A stretch of 64,000 nucleotides of DNA from an uncultured Pelagibacteraceae bacterium (GCA_902518155.1 CABYFA010000005.1:1-64000), one strand, 5' to 3'. Shown: positions 28,809 through 39,135, counted from the stretch's first letter. Made by a program: numbers and translations. The notes: generated by a model not told the origin, from the letters alone.

Positions 28809-31028
28809 ATGAATTTTTTTTTACCACTGAAGATAATAACTTATTTAATTATTTTTTTATCTTTTATTTGTAATTCATATGCTGAAGTTAAACCTAATTT
28901 GTTAAGGACAGTTAGTTTAACTAATATTGTCAAATCACCATCAGATGTAAGATTTAATCCTGCGGGAACTAGAATTTTTTTCTCTGATTTTCGTTCTGGC
29001 GCAAATGTTTTGATACAATTTGATGTTGATACCCCTTTTAATATTTCTACGATCGATTTTAATAGTAGAGTAGAATTAGCTACTAATGGAGGAGGTATTG
29101 ACAATATAACTGATCCACAAGGTTTTGAGTTTAATAACGATGGAACAAAAGTTTTTGCTATTAATGATGGAGGTGGATTTAACGCCCATTTGCTTTCAAC
29201 TCCCTATGATTTTTCAAATGCCACCATGGTTGCTGATGATGGTTTTCATTTTAAAACAGATCCGGATCCAGTTATAAATAATAATAGAGCTGTTAAATTT
29301 AATCTTGATGGAACAAAAATGTTTCTTATAGATGCCATAAGTACTAGTTCTAGAGTTATCGAATTTAATTTGTCTACCCCGTATGACACCAGTACAGTTA
29401 CCCAAGGAAATAGTTTTAATATTAGTGAGAATGACACAACCCTTCAAGATTTATCATTTGATGATGATGGTACAAGAATGTATTTAATAGAAACTGCAAA
29501 AACTCCAGCCACGCACTTCATCTATGTTTATAAATTAAGTTCAGGCTTTGATATAACTACAGCAACGTTTGCTGGAAAAGTTGAGCAAGTATTCGAGGAT
29601 GTAGGGAGTGATGGAACTAACGGTACTCCCCTCGGTATGGGCTTTTCTGAAGATGGAATGAAATTTTACCAAGTTACATATCATTCGGGCACAGAAGGTA
29701 ATCGTGATAGAGTGCATGAATATGATTTAGTTTGTCCTTATGGAATTGTGCTTTGTGAAAATGAAACAGCTACCAGTACCAGTGCATCAGTTAATATTGC
29801 TAAAAATGTAATTTATCAAAATTCAAATACAATTTTCAAAAGATTTGATTGGTTACGTAGAAATGAGGAAAAAAGAAATTTAAACAGTCATGATATTAAA
29901 CTAGATATCAATAATCCAATTTTAGCTTCATTTAAGCATAAGTTAGAGAACTCATTAAAACATAATTTAGAAAACTCACTTAATAATAATCAATATATTC
30001 ATGCATCCTTAAAAGATAAAAATCCTTTCAAGAATATGAGAAATTGGTCTCATTGGTCTCATGGAGATATTTCATTTGGCAGAGTAGGAGAAAAAGGTTT
30101 CATTAAACCAACAGACATAAGAACAAGAGGTATTATGTTTGGAGCTGATAAATTAATTGATAATAAAATCTTTGGGCTAGCTTTTCGATATGGCAATGAT
30201 GATGTTAAAATTGATACTGGTCTAGGAAGTAAATTAGATGCACATGCATATACTTTAAATATGTATGCAAGTTTACCTTTAGATGGAAAATCAAATCTTA
30301 ATACTCTAATTGGTGCAAGCTTTTTAAGCATTGATCAATTAATCAAAAATACTGTTACAGGAGATAGATACGGCAGACAAATATTTACATCAATGATTTA
30401 TGAAAATGAAAACGAATATACTAGACATAATTTAACTCCATTTGGTAAATTTGAGATAGGTATCACCCAACTTTCAGAGTATACGGATTTTGGTACTTCT
30501 GCAACAAACAGTGTAGATGTTCACGAAAGACTTACTTTTAAAACTAGTAATGCTTCGGGGGGTTTCAAGTTTGATGACACTTTATATCTTGATAATAAAA
30601 CTCTAAACAGAAATGGTTTTGTAGAATATATTATTGATTTAACTCCAGATATCGATCATTTTTATAAAAATCACATTGATAATACAACAGTAAGAAACAC
30701 TTTAAAAAAACATTCTTTACATAATATTAGAGGAAATATTGGCTTTGAGTATGTAGAAATGAATGGTTATACTTTTGCAATCAACTATGAAAGATTTCAA
30801 AGTCTAAGTGATAGTGCTTACTCAGACAGTTTATTATTTAAGTTAGGAAAAAAAGAAGTTAATAATGCAAATCTGGATGTAATTTATGATCCAATAAATA
30901 ATAATAAAACTGAAATAAGTTATTTAAAAAACTTTGGTAATTTTAACTTAAAATTAAATTCTAATTATAGTTTATTCAGTAAAATCCCTGATTATGGGGC
31001 TAATCTTAAAATTTCTGGCACCTTTTAG
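28809..31028 (+). CDS. Secreted beta-propeller-like passenger with C-terminal autotransporter-type beta-barrel
   Basis: Signal peptide; repeats with FNxDGTKxF (e.g. FEFNNDGTKVFAINDGG, VKFNLDGTKMFLIDA, LSFDDDGTRMYLIE, MGFSEDGMKFYQVT); C-terminal barrel-like strands ending in Phe (SGTF). Confidence 0.75.
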   Translation: MNFFLPLKIITYLIIFLSFICNSYAEVKPNLLRTVSLTNIVKSPSDVRFNPAGTRIFFSDFRSGANVLIQFDVDTPFNISTIDFNSRVELATNGGGIDNITDPQGFEFNNDGTKVFAINDGGGFNAHLLSTPYDFSNATMVADDGFHFKTDPDPVINNNRAVKFNLDGTKMFLIDAISTSSRVIEFNLSTPYDTSTVTQGNSFNISENDTTLQDLSFDDDGTRMYLIETAKTPATHFIYVYKLSSGFDITTATFAGKVEQVFEDVGSDGTNGTPLGMGFSEDGMKFYQVTYHSGTEGNRDRVHEYDLVCPYGIVLCENETATSTSASVNIAKNVIYQNSNTIFKRFDWLRRNEEKRNLNSHDIKLDINNPILASFKHKLENSLKHNLENSLNNNQYIHASLKDKNPFKNMRNWSHWSHGDISFGRVGEKGFIKPTDIRTRGIMFGADKLIDNKIFGLAFRYGNDDVKIDTGLGSKLDAHAYTLNMYASLPLDGKSNLNTLIGASFLSIDQLIKNTVTGDRYGRQIFTSMIYENENEYTRHNLTPFGKFEIGITQLSEYTDFGTSATNSVDVHERLTFKTSNASGGFKFDDTLYLDNKTLNRNGFVEYIIDLTPDIDHFYKNHIDNTTVRNTLKKHSLHNIRGNIGFEYVEMNGYTFAINYERFQSLSDSAYSDSLLFKLGKKEVNNANLDVIYDPINNNKTEISYLKNFGNFNLKLNSNYSLFSKIPDYGANLKISGTF

Positions 31029-31040
31029 TTTTTAAAAATA

Positions 31041-31295
31041 TTATTTTAAAAGATCTTGAAGTTTATTTTCTTTCTCTAGTGCTCTAACCTCATCATACCC
31101 ACCTATATGTTGGTCATCAAAAAAAATTTGAGGAATAGTTCTTTTACCATTTGCTTTTTGAATCATCTCATCTTTTGCACCATCAACCTTCGCAACATCA
31201 ATTTCTTCATAAGGTGCATTATTTCTTGTGAGTAATCTTTTAGCCGCCTCACAATAATTACACATGGGACCTGTATAGATTGTAATTTTTTTCAT
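31041..31295 (-). CDS. grxC: Glutaredoxin (GrxC-like)
   Basis: CNYC active site (YTGPMCNYCEAAKRLL), TIPQIFFDDQHIGGYDEVRALE. Confidence 0.93.
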   Translation of the reverse strand: MKKITIYTGPMCNYCEAAKRLLTRNNAPYEEIDVAKVDGAKDEMIQKANGKRTIPQIFFDDQHIGGYDEVRALEKENKLQDLLK

Positions 31296-31298
31296 AAT

Positions 31299-31595
31299 TT
31301 ATAGATAATCACCTTTTTTTATTTTACTAGTAATTTGTTTTCTTGAATATTCAAATTTTTTTCTGTGTTTGATACTTTTTTGATGAACTCTTTTTCTCCA
31401 TAATCTAAATGAGGATGGTTTGAGAGATTTTCTCATTATCTTAATGACATCAGATTCTCGGTAACCAGTTTTTTTTTCGATATCTTCAAAAGTGATCCTA
31501 TCGGCCCAAGCAGCCCAGATGACCCAATCTGGATCTTCATGATTTGGCTCTGGATTTTTGACGCGGGTAACTGGCCTGTGACCTTTTTTTTTCAT
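31299..31595 (-). CDS. Small conserved protein, TIGR03643-like
   Basis: DPDWVIWAAWADRITFEDIEKKTGYRESDVIKIMRKSLKPSSFRLWRKRV; start at MKKKG preferred. Confidence 0.75.
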   Translation of the reverse strand: MKKKGHRPVTRVKNPEPNHEDPDWVIWAAWADRITFEDIEKKTGYRESDVIKIMRKSLKPSSFRLWRKRVHQKSIKHRKKFEYSRKQITSKIKKGDYL

Positions 31596-31659
31596 AAATC
31601 CTTTATATTTGAAAAAAATCAATAATGCATTTTTTTTAGGATCTGTTATAGTATGATCT

Positions 31660-31715
31660 GATAGTCCTACTTAGCCATCTTTAGCTCCCGGTTTTTTAGG
31701 ACTATCTTTTTTTTT
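31660..31715 (+). terminator. Perfect 10-bp inverted repeat plus T-run immediately upstream of a lysE-family gene; terminator/attenuator-like
   Basis: GATAGTCCTA (31660-31669) ... TAGGACTATC (31697-31706) followed by T9 at 31707-31715; CDS ATG at 31716. Confidence 0.65.
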
Positions 31716-32330
31716 ATGCTCCCCCTAGATTTTATCCTTTTTTTACAGATCATAATTTTTCTATTCATCACACCGGGTACCCCTCGGATAGTAATTATTT
31801 CTTATTCGATGAATTATGGTGTTAAAAATTGTATTTGGACAGCTTTAGGTGATGTTACCGCAAATTTATTTCAAGCAACTTTAGTAATTTTTGTTATAGG
31901 AACTTTTTTGTCTGACAATCCAAACTTTTTAAATTTTTTTAAGTGGGTTGGAGTTTTTTATTTAATGTATTTAGCTTACGATGTGTACAAATCTACACCA
32001 AAAGATGTAAATTCAAAAATAATTAGCACCAAAAGTGTTTTTTCTTTTTATAAAGATGGTTTTTTAGTTGCGGGCACAAGTCCTAAGGCTTGGTTGTTCT
32101 TTCCTCTAATATTTCCACAGTTCATTGATTTTAATACCAATTATATTGTTCAATTCTTTATTTTAATAACAACTTATGTTGTTTTAGATTTTATTTCTTT
32201 AATTGGTTATGCTTTGCTAGCACAAAAATTAATTATGTGGATCAAAGCAAACCCAAAAACAATTAATACAATCTCAGCGAGTGTTTTAGTAATCATTGCG
32301 CTAATTATTATTGTTACACAACAATATTAG
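31716..32330 (+). CDS. LysE family transporter
   Basis: FLFITPGTPRIVIISYSMNYGVKNCIWTALGDVTANL, multiple TMs. Confidence 0.85.
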   Translation: MLPLDFILFLQIIIFLFITPGTPRIVIISYSMNYGVKNCIWTALGDVTANLFQATLVIFVIGTFLSDNPNFLNFFKWVGVFYLMYLAYDVYKSTPKDVNSKIISTKSVFSFYKDGFLVAGTSPKAWLFFPLIFPQFIDFNTNYIVQFFILITTYVVLDFISLIGYALLAQKLIMWIKANPKTINTISASVLVIIALIIIVTQQY

Positions 32331-32420
32331 AATATATCCAAAGTTGTTTTTGCCTCTTGCAATAGCTGAAAATTATTTATTTAATTAAGAATTAATTAAT
32401 TAATAACAGAAGGAAATAAA

Positions 32421-33659
32421 ATGAGAATAAACAAGATAATATTGAGTTTTATTTCTGCAGTAGCAATTTTACTTTCAACTTCAGTTGTTTCATTGGCAAA
32501 AGTAGTTGGTGATAAAATTGTTTTAGGTGCTGCTATTTCATTAACTGGAAAATATTCATCTAATGGTGTTCATACACAAAACGGTTATAATATGGCTGTT
32601 GACAGAATTAATAGCATGGGTGGTGTTAAAGTTGGTGGAAAAACTTATAAGTTTGAAATCATTTATTATGACGATGAATCAAACCCAAAAAGAGCAGCTC
32701 AATTAGCAGAAAGATTAATCTCACAAGATGGTGTTGAGTTTATGCTTGGGCCTTATAGTTCGGGTTTAACAAAAGCAATTGCACCTGTTACAGAAAAATA
32801 TGGTGTACCAATGGTGGAAGCAAATGGTGCGTCTAGATCTTTGTTTACTAAAGGTTACAAATATCTATTTGCAGTTTTAGCTCCAGCTAACTTATATCTT
32901 GATGTAGCTATTAGAACAGCAGTTGAGTTAAATGGCGGAAAAGGTGTAAGAATTGCACAAGCATTTGAGCAAGATGCATTTTCACAAGACGTAAGATTAG
33001 GTATTTTAGATGCAGCGAAGGAAACTGGATCTGAAATTATAATCGACGATAAGCTTCCAAAAGAGCTTAACGATATGGCTGCAACATTAGTTAAAGTGAA
33101 ACAAATGAAGCCAGATGTTCTTGTGGTATCAGGACACACAAAAGGCGCATTAACTGCAATTAGACAAATTGCTGAAATGAAAGTTGATGTTCCAATGTTA
33201 GCAATGACACATTGTGATGCTGCGAAATTATCAAAACAACATGGTAAAAATTCTCAGTATGCGTTATGTGCTTCTCAATGGCATAAAACACTAACGTATA
33301 AAGATAATTTCTTTAAAGATGGTATGACATATGCGGCAGATTTCCAAAAAGAGTTTGGGTATGATCCGCCATATCAATCAGCAGAGTCTTCTGCAGCATT
33401 GTTAGTGTTTAAGGATGCTTTTGAAAGAGCGAATTCTTTCGATCAAAAGAAAGTAAGAGATGCTCTTGCAGCTACGAACATGCAAACATTCTATGGAAAT
33501 ATTAAGTTCGCACCAGGTGGTCAAAATGTTGATAAGCCGATGGTACTTTTCCAAGTAATGTGTGATGGCGCTGGGAAATGTGAAAACAAAGTTGTAGCTC
33601 CACTGAAGTGGGCATCAGCTAAATTGATTCACCCTATTCCTAAGTGGTCTGACAGATAA
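32421..33659 (+). CDS. Branched-chain amino acid/amide-type ABC transporter substrate-binding protein
   Basis: Signal peptide; IVLGAAISLTGKYSSNGVHTQNGYNMAVDRIN, periplasmic-binding family; upstream of livH/M/G/F homologues. Confidence 0.92.
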   Translation: MRINKIILSFISAVAILLSTSVVSLAKVVGDKIVLGAAISLTGKYSSNGVHTQNGYNMAVDRINSMGGVKVGGKTYKFEIIYYDDESNPKRAAQLAERLISQDGVEFMLGPYSSGLTKAIAPVTEKYGVPMVEANGASRSLFTKGYKYLFAVLAPANLYLDVAIRTAVELNGGKGVRIAQAFEQDAFSQDVRLGILDAAKETGSEIIIDDKLPKELNDMAATLVKVKQMKPDVLVVSGHTKGALTAIRQIAEMKVDVPMLAMTHCDAAKLSKQHGKNSQYALCASQWHKTLTYKDNFFKDGMTYAADFQKEFGYDPPYQSAESSAALLVFKDAFERANSFDQKKVRDALAATNMQTFYGNIKFAPGGQNVDKPMVLFQVMCDGAGKCENKVVAPLKWASAKLIHPIPKWSDR

Positions 33660-33671
33660 TAACAAATCTTT

Positions 33672-33705
33672 AAATACCCCCTAAACTCTAGGGGGTATTT
33701 TTTTT
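33672..33705 (+). terminator. Rho-independent terminator-like hairpin between the SBP gene and livH
   Basis: AAATACCCCC-TAAACTCTA-GGGGGTATTT followed by T-run. Confidence 0.9.
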
Positions 33706-33716
33706 AGAGGCAAATT

Positions 33717-34610
33717 ATGGATTTCATGGTTTTTCAGTATCCGATGATAACTGTTCAAGCTTGCTTGGATGGGATACTACTTGGAATTTTATTTGCATTA
33801 ATTGCTTATGGTATGGCTTTGCAATGGGGAGTGATGAATATCATAAACATTGCCCAAGGTGATTTAGTTATTCTTGGTGGCTATATTGCATACTTCATGT
33901 ATCTTTACGGAATTCATCCAGCTTGGGGAGTCATAGTTTCACCGATTATAATGTATTTTGTTGGTGTCGGAATTTATAAATTAGTAATTAATAAAGTCGT
34001 TGATAGAGACTTATTTATCTCAATTCTTGCTACATTCGGCATAAGTATTCTTTTTATGCAGCTAATGAACTTTGCATTTGGTGCGGATGTTGTTTTAGCA
34101 AACTCAGGTTATGGCACAACATTTTTATTTGATAGTGCAGTAGTTTTACCAAACTCAAAAATATTTTCAGCATTCGTTAGTATTGTTTTTGCTATTGGTT
34201 TAGTAATTTATATGAAAAAATCAAAACTTGGTCGAGCGATCAGAGCAACAGCTCAAAATGCAAGAGCTGCAAAGATTTTAGGTGTGGATACAGAAAAAGT
34301 TTATGCAGCAACTTTTGGATTAAATGCTGCTCTTTGTGGTGTTGCAGGAGCACTTATTTCAATAACTTTTACAATTCATCCTTATATGGGATTACCATAT
34401 ACAATTAGATCATTCATGATTGTTATTGTTGCTGGACTTGGCAATTTACCTGGTGTTGCAATGTCAGGGATGGGTCTTGGTGTATTTGAAGAGTTTGCTG
34501 ACTATATATTAGGTACAGAATTTAGAATAGGTTCAGTATTTTTATTATTAGTTTTAATTCTTGTTTACAGACGATTTAAACTTTCAAGAAAAAGAGAGTA
34601 TTTAAAATAA
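33717..34610 (+). CDS. livH: LivH-type ABC permease
   Basis: GMALQWGVMNIINIAQGDLVILGGYIAYF; GRAIRATAQNARAAKILGVD. Confidence 0.9.
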   Translation: MDFMVFQYPMITVQACLDGILLGILFALIAYGMALQWGVMNIINIAQGDLVILGGYIAYFMYLYGIHPAWGVIVSPIIMYFVGVGIYKLVINKVVDRDLFISILATFGISILFMQLMNFAFGADVVLANSGYGTTFLFDSAVVLPNSKIFSAFVSIVFAIGLVIYMKKSKLGRAIRATAQNARAAKILGVDTEKVYAATFGLNAALCGVAGALISITFTIHPYMGLPYTIRSFMIVIVAGLGNLPGVAMSGMGLGVFEEFADYILGTEFRIGSVFLLLVLILVYRRFKLSRKREYLK

Positions 34611-35659
34611 TGAACAAAAATATCTTATTATATGGTGCAATTTTAATATTTGGGCTTGTTGCGCCCTTTGTATTTCCAGCATTTAAAGTTCAATTATCTA
34701 TTTTGTGTGTATTGATTGTTTTAGCCACCACTTGGAATATTCAGGGTGGAGAAATGGGATATAACACATTTGGAAATATTCTTTTCTATGGTTTAGGAAT
34801 GTATTTATGTGCTTCAGTGCAAGTTGGTATGTTTTTCCCTTTAGCAGAGTGGACAGAAAGTGGAGGAGAAAAAACTTTTGTACATACTCCCACACAGTTC
34901 TTTCAAGGAATGGCAGCCGGACTTGTGGTGGCCGCTGTTGTTCCAACTATTGTTGCAGGATTAATTGGTTATGCCATTTTAGGATTAAGAGGACATTATT
35001 TTGCAATTTGTACATTAGGTTTAGGCGTTGCTGCAGGAGAAATTTCTGGTGGTATAGAGATTATTGGAGCAGGGCAAGGTTTTACCACACCACCTTTTCC
35101 AAACGTTGGTGGTTTAGAGGCAAGAGGAGAATTTTTTTACTTTTTAAGTTTTGGTGCACTCGTACTTACATTCATAGCAGTGAGAGCAATTTACTCAACA
35201 CGATTTAAATTAATTCTTAATGCGATCAGGGATAATGAAGATAAAGCTGAGGCGATGGGAATTGAAACGATGAAATATAAAATAATTGGTTGGATGGTAT
35301 CAGCATTTTTCTGTGGTTTAGCTGGAGGTATCATGGGAGGGCTTGTTGGTTACATAGACTCTACCGATGTAGCATTTGATGGAAGAGAGATGGGAGTATT
35401 TATGGTCTTGATGGCAATCCTTGGTGGTAAGGGAACTTTGTGGGGTCCAGTGATTGGAGCGACTGTGTTTCATATTTTTAAAGAGGGGTTTTGGACATTC
35501 TTTTTAGGTTGGCAATATGTGGCCTTAGGAATTTTAATCGTTGTGATTGTTATTTATTTCCCAGAAGGAATTATGGGATGGTTGAGAGAAAAATACCCTG
35601 AAAGATTCGGCGAAGTTGTTGATGAAGCAGATCGAAAAGCACAGGTAGAACTGAAATGA
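34610..35659 (+). CDS. livM: LivM-type ABC permease
   Basis: GLRGHYFAICTLGLGVAAGEI; ILNAIRDNEDKAEAMGIE. Confidence 0.9.
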   Translation: MNKNILLYGAILIFGLVAPFVFPAFKVQLSILCVLIVLATTWNIQGGEMGYNTFGNILFYGLGMYLCASVQVGMFFPLAEWTESGGEKTFVHTPTQFFQGMAAGLVVAAVVPTIVAGLIGYAILGLRGHYFAICTLGLGVAAGEISGGIEIIGAGQGFTTPPFPNVGGLEARGEFFYFLSFGALVLTFIAVRAIYSTRFKLILNAIRDNEDKAEAMGIETMKYKIIGWMVSAFFCGLAGGIMGGLVGYIDSTDVAFDGREMGVFMVLMAILGGKGTLWGPVIGATVFHIFKEGFWTFFLGWQYVALGILIVVIVIYFPEGIMGWLREKYPERFGEVVDEADRKAQVELK

Positions 35660-36396
35660 GTATTTTAGAAGTAAATAATGTGAGTAAATCTTTTGGTGGT
35701 GTTAAGGCTAATGTTGACATTTCAATGTCAGTGGAAAAGGGAAAAATATTTGGACTAATTGGTCCAAATGGTTCAGGAAAAACAACTTTATTTAATTCAA
35801 TTGTTGGTACTTATCCAATAGACCAAGGCTCAATAAAGTTTAATGGTAAAGAAGTGTCTGAATTACCTGTCCCTGTAATTGCTAAACTTGGTTTATTGAG
35901 AACTTTTCAGCAAACAAGAATTTATGGAAAATTAAATTGTGTAGATAATATGTTAATCAGTCACAAAGGTAGTGATGAAAGTATATTAAAAATATTCTCA
36001 AAAATTCCACAAGATTTGACTGAAAAGGCAGAAAGTCTTTTAAATTTTGTCGGACTTTATCAAAAAAGAAAATTAAGAGCTGGTGATTTATCTTTTGGTC
36101 AGCAAAAATTACTTGAGCTGGCAATGGCTTTGATGAATGAGCCAGAAATGCTTTTATTAGATGAACCAACCGCAGGTATTAACCCGACATTAATTAATGG
36201 AATTATAGACAGGTTAATAAAAGTAAATCAAGATTTTGGGATTACTCTTTTAGTTATTGAACATAATATGAGAGTTATTATGCAATTAGCAGAAAGCATT
36301 TATTGTTTAGCTCACGGCAAAATGCTTGCTAATGGATCACCGGATGAGATTAAAAATGATAAAAGAGTAATCGATGCATACCTGGGGGCACAATAA
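35656..36396 (+). CDS. livG: LivG-type ABC ATPase
   Basis: Walker A GPNGSGKTT, LSFGQQKLLELAMALMNEPEMLLLDEPTAG. Confidence 0.93.
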   Translation: MSILEVNNVSKSFGGVKANVDISMSVEKGKIFGLIGPNGSGKTTLFNSIVGTYPIDQGSIKFNGKEVSELPVPVIAKLGLLRTFQQTRIYGKLNCVDNMLISHKGSDESILKIFSKIPQDLTEKAESLLNFVGLYQKRKLRAGDLSFGQQKLLELAMALMNEPEMLLLDEPTAGINPTLINGIIDRLIKVNQDFGITLLVIEHNMRVIMQLAESIYCLAHGKMLANGSPDEIKNDKRVIDAYLGAQ

Positions 36397-37181
36397 TGTC
36401 TAATCAATATGAAGTATTAGGAAAGGCTCCTCAAGCAAATGATTTAAAAAAACTTTCACCTAATGATATTCATCTTACGATTAAAAATATGAATGCTGGT
36501 TATGGGAAAATGGAAATTTTACATAATTTTGATCTTTATGTTAGTAAGGCTCAATCACTTTGTTTAATAGGTCCAAATGGTGCTGGTAAATCAACTATTC
36601 TTCACTCAATTTATGGATTTACCAATATTTTTTCTGGAAAAATAGAAATTGATGGAAAAGAAATAACCAATTTATCACCAGCTGAAAAATTAAAATCAGT
36701 TGGTATTGCATATATTTTACAAGATAATTCTGTTTTCCCTGATATGACAGTTGAGGAAAACCTTTTAATGGGTGGATTTATCAAAGATAAAACAGAAGAA
36801 TCATTTCAAGAAGCTGAAAGAATTCTTGAGAAGTATGAAAGATTAAGAAATAGAAGAAATCAACCTGCAAAAGTTTTGTCTGGTGGTGAAAGAAGGTTAT
36901 TGGAAATTTCAAGAGCGCTTGTTATGAAACCATCAGTTTTATTAGTTGATGAACCTTCGATTGGCTTAGAGCCAAGATATATTGAAATGGTATTTGAAAT
37001 TTTAAGAGACCTTCAACAAAATGAAAAAAAAACAATTATACTGGTTGAGCAAAATGCAAAGAAAGGCTTAGAGTTTGCTGATATTGGTTATGTTTTGGTA
37101 TCAGGACAAACTGCAATAGCAGGTAAAGGAGATGAACTTTTAAATAATCCTGATGTGGGTCGCCTATTCCTAGGCGGTTAA
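36396..37181 (+). CDS. livF: LivF-type ABC ATPase
   Basis: Walker A GPNGAGKST, LSGGERRLLEISRALVMKPSVLLVDEPSIGL. Confidence 0.93.
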   Translation: MSNQYEVLGKAPQANDLKKLSPNDIHLTIKNMNAGYGKMEILHNFDLYVSKAQSLCLIGPNGAGKSTILHSIYGFTNIFSGKIEIDGKEITNLSPAEKLKSVGIAYILQDNSVFPDMTVEENLLMGGFIKDKTEESFQEAERILEKYERLRNRRNQPAKVLSGGERRLLEISRALVMKPSVLLVDEPSIGLEPRYIEMVFEILRDLQQNEKKTIILVEQNAKKGLEFADIGYVLVSGQTAIAGKGDELLNNPDVGRLFLGG

Positions 37182-37885
37182 TGATTGACTCAAAATATTT
37201 TTTAAAAGGTTTCGCATCTATCAAAGGTGTTGGAAGTCCAGCTATAGCCTTGGGAGCTAGCTTTATAGCAATTGGAGCTCTTTTAAAAAATATTGGTTTT
37301 ACAATTCAAGAAAGTCTTTTTTCAACTTTTTTAACTTATGCCTTACCTGGTTCATTGGTGATGGCAGAGTCACTTATAATTGGATCATCATTAATAAATA
37401 TCTTCATTGCTGTTTGGTTAGTGAATGCAAGACTTTATCCAATGACTGTTTCCTTAATGCCTTTGTTGATGCACCATAAACAACCTAAATGGAAATATTA
37501 TTTATCATGTCACTTCATTGCCGTCTCATCGTGGCTAATAATGAAAGATAATTATGAACAAATAAAAAAAGAAGCAAGGATAGATTTTTGGATTGGTATT
37601 GGCACAGCAACCTGGTCGGTAGCAATTTTCTCTACATTTATTGGCTACATTACGTCAGACTTTTTAAATAGAGATATGTTAATTGGGTTAGCAATAATTA
37701 ATCCAATTTATTTCACTTGTATGATGGTGGGGGCGATGAAAACTATTAAAATCAGTTTATCAATCATCCTGGGTGCAATTTTAGGTCCAGCTTTTTATTT
37801 TATATCTCCAGAGTGGTGTATTTTATTTGGTGGTTTTGTGGCTGGAACAATTGCATTTTTTATTGGAGAAATTAATGACAGGTAA
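37181..37885 (+). CDS. azlC: AzlC-type branched-chain amino acid exporter subunit
   Basis: FIAIGALLKNIGFTIQESLFSTFLTYALPGSLVMAESLIIGSS; paired with azlD-like gene. Confidence 0.85.
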   Translation: MIDSKYFLKGFASIKGVGSPAIALGASFIAIGALLKNIGFTIQESLFSTFLTYALPGSLVMAESLIIGSSLINIFIAVWLVNARLYPMTVSLMPLLMHHKQPKWKYYLSCHFIAVSSWLIMKDNYEQIKKEARIDFWIGIGTATWSVAIFSTFIGYITSDFLNRDMLIGLAIINPIYFTCMMVGAMKTIKISLSIILGAILGPAFYFISPEWCILFGGFVAGTIAFFIGEINDR

Positions 37886-38198
37886 TATTTTTTTAGTAAT
37901 CTTAATAACTTCATTAGCGACATTTTTGTCTAGACTTTTAGGTGTTGTAAGTTCAGAAAATATTAAAGAAACTTCCAAAATATTTAGATGGTTTAATTGC
38001 TTGGCATACTCGACGTTGGCAGCATTAATAGCTAGGATTGTAATTTTTCCATCAGGATTATTATCTGAAATAGATTACTTAGTAAGACTAATTGTAATAA
38101 TTTTATCAATTGGGCTTTTTTTTATCACTAAAAAAAATTTAGTTTACCCAACAATTTTCTCTGCTATCATACTTACACTTTTTAGCAGTTATTTATGA
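37875..38198 (+). CDS. azlD: AzlD-type transporter subunit
   Basis: Small ~107 aa TM protein overlapping azlC; start at MTGNIF preferred. Confidence 0.75.
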   Translation: MTGNIFLVILITSLATFLSRLLGVVSSENIKETSKIFRWFNCLAYSTLAALIARIVIFPSGLLSEIDYLVRLIVIILSIGLFFITKKNLVYPTIFSAIILTLFSSYL

Positions 38199-39109
38199 TT
38201 GAAAAAATTGAAGGATTTGAAATTTATGAAAATAAGCAATCTCCAAGGATAATTAATATAGATATAGGAGATGAAATTTTAAATAAACTTATCTTTCCTT
38301 TTAATAAGTTTGATATTACTGCATTAGAATACAAACCGTTTACCAGATTTACTATCGCAAAAAGTTTAGATGATTTAAGTAATAATAAATTATCTAAATT
38401 AATTAATAAAATTATTAGAGATCGAAATACTGGTTGTTTTATTATTAAACCTAAAAATTTAATTTCTAAAATTGATGATGGTTTTTTAGTAAAGCTTTCA
38501 ACTGCTGTTGCACATCTTATTGGAAACCCTAATCATGATGCAATGGCTGGTAAATACTATGCTAGATTTCATGTTAAGCATGAGGATAGAAGTGACTCTT
38601 ATTTAAGAAAGGCTTATAAAAATATGGATCTTCATACTGATGGAACCTATGTAAAAGAAAAAACTGACTGGTTGTTAATGTCAAAAATAGAGGAAAAAAA
38701 TGTTGAGGGTGGAGAAACTGCTATGCTTCATCTCGATGATTGGGAACATTGTGATGAATTATTTAACGATCCTGTTGGAAAAGAAGATTTTCTTTGGAGT
38801 TCTCCTAAAAGTAAAAATATTGATTATAAAGTTCAACATCCAGTTTTTTCATCTGATAAAGAGGGAAGGGCTCAAATTTCATATATTGATCAATTTCCTG
38901 AACCAAAAAATATGAAACAAGGTACTTTTCTACAAAAATTATCTGATAGTTTAGAGGAAAGTAATAAGAAGATTATAACTAAACTTCCGGTGGGATCATC
39001 TGTAGTAGCAAATAATTATTTTTGGCTTCATGGGAGGAAAGCTTTTAAAGAACATAAAGATTTAAGTAGAGAGTTATTGCGAATTAGAGGTTCTTTTTTT
39101 ATTAATTAA
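38195..39109 (+). CDS. glaH: CsiD/GlaH-like Fe(II)/2-oxoglutarate-dependent glutarate 2-hydroxylase
   Basis: Recalled similarity to E. coli CsiD: ALEYKPFTRF, LSTAVAHLIGNPNHDAMAGKYYARFHVKHEDRSDSYLRKAYKNMDLHTDGTYVKE, HLDDWEH, FWLHGR, ELLRIRG. Confidence 0.88.
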   Translation: MIEKIEGFEIYENKQSPRIINIDIGDEILNKLIFPFNKFDITALEYKPFTRFTIAKSLDDLSNNKLSKLINKIIRDRNTGCFIIKPKNLISKIDDGFLVKLSTAVAHLIGNPNHDAMAGKYYARFHVKHEDRSDSYLRKAYKNMDLHTDGTYVKEKTDWLLMSKIEEKNVEGGETAMLHLDDWEHCDELFNDPVGKEDFLWSSPKSKNIDYKVQHPVFSSDKEGRAQISYIDQFPEPKNMKQGTFLQKLSDSLEESNKKIITKLPVGSSVVANNYFWLHGRKAFKEHKDLSRELLRIRGSFFIN

Positions 39110-39135
39110 TATAAATTAATCACTATAAGATATTT

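Noticed and set aside
32380-32405. TTAATTAATTAATTA runs upstream of SBP (also about 20298-20310 upstream of pilA)
   Set aside because: Simple AT-rich tandem repeats expected in this base composition; too little evidence for a specific site.
34807-35208. 133-aa plus-strand ORF in livM
   Set aside because: Out-of-frame overlap with a strongly supported LivM; Arg/Cys/Trp-rich nonsense composition.
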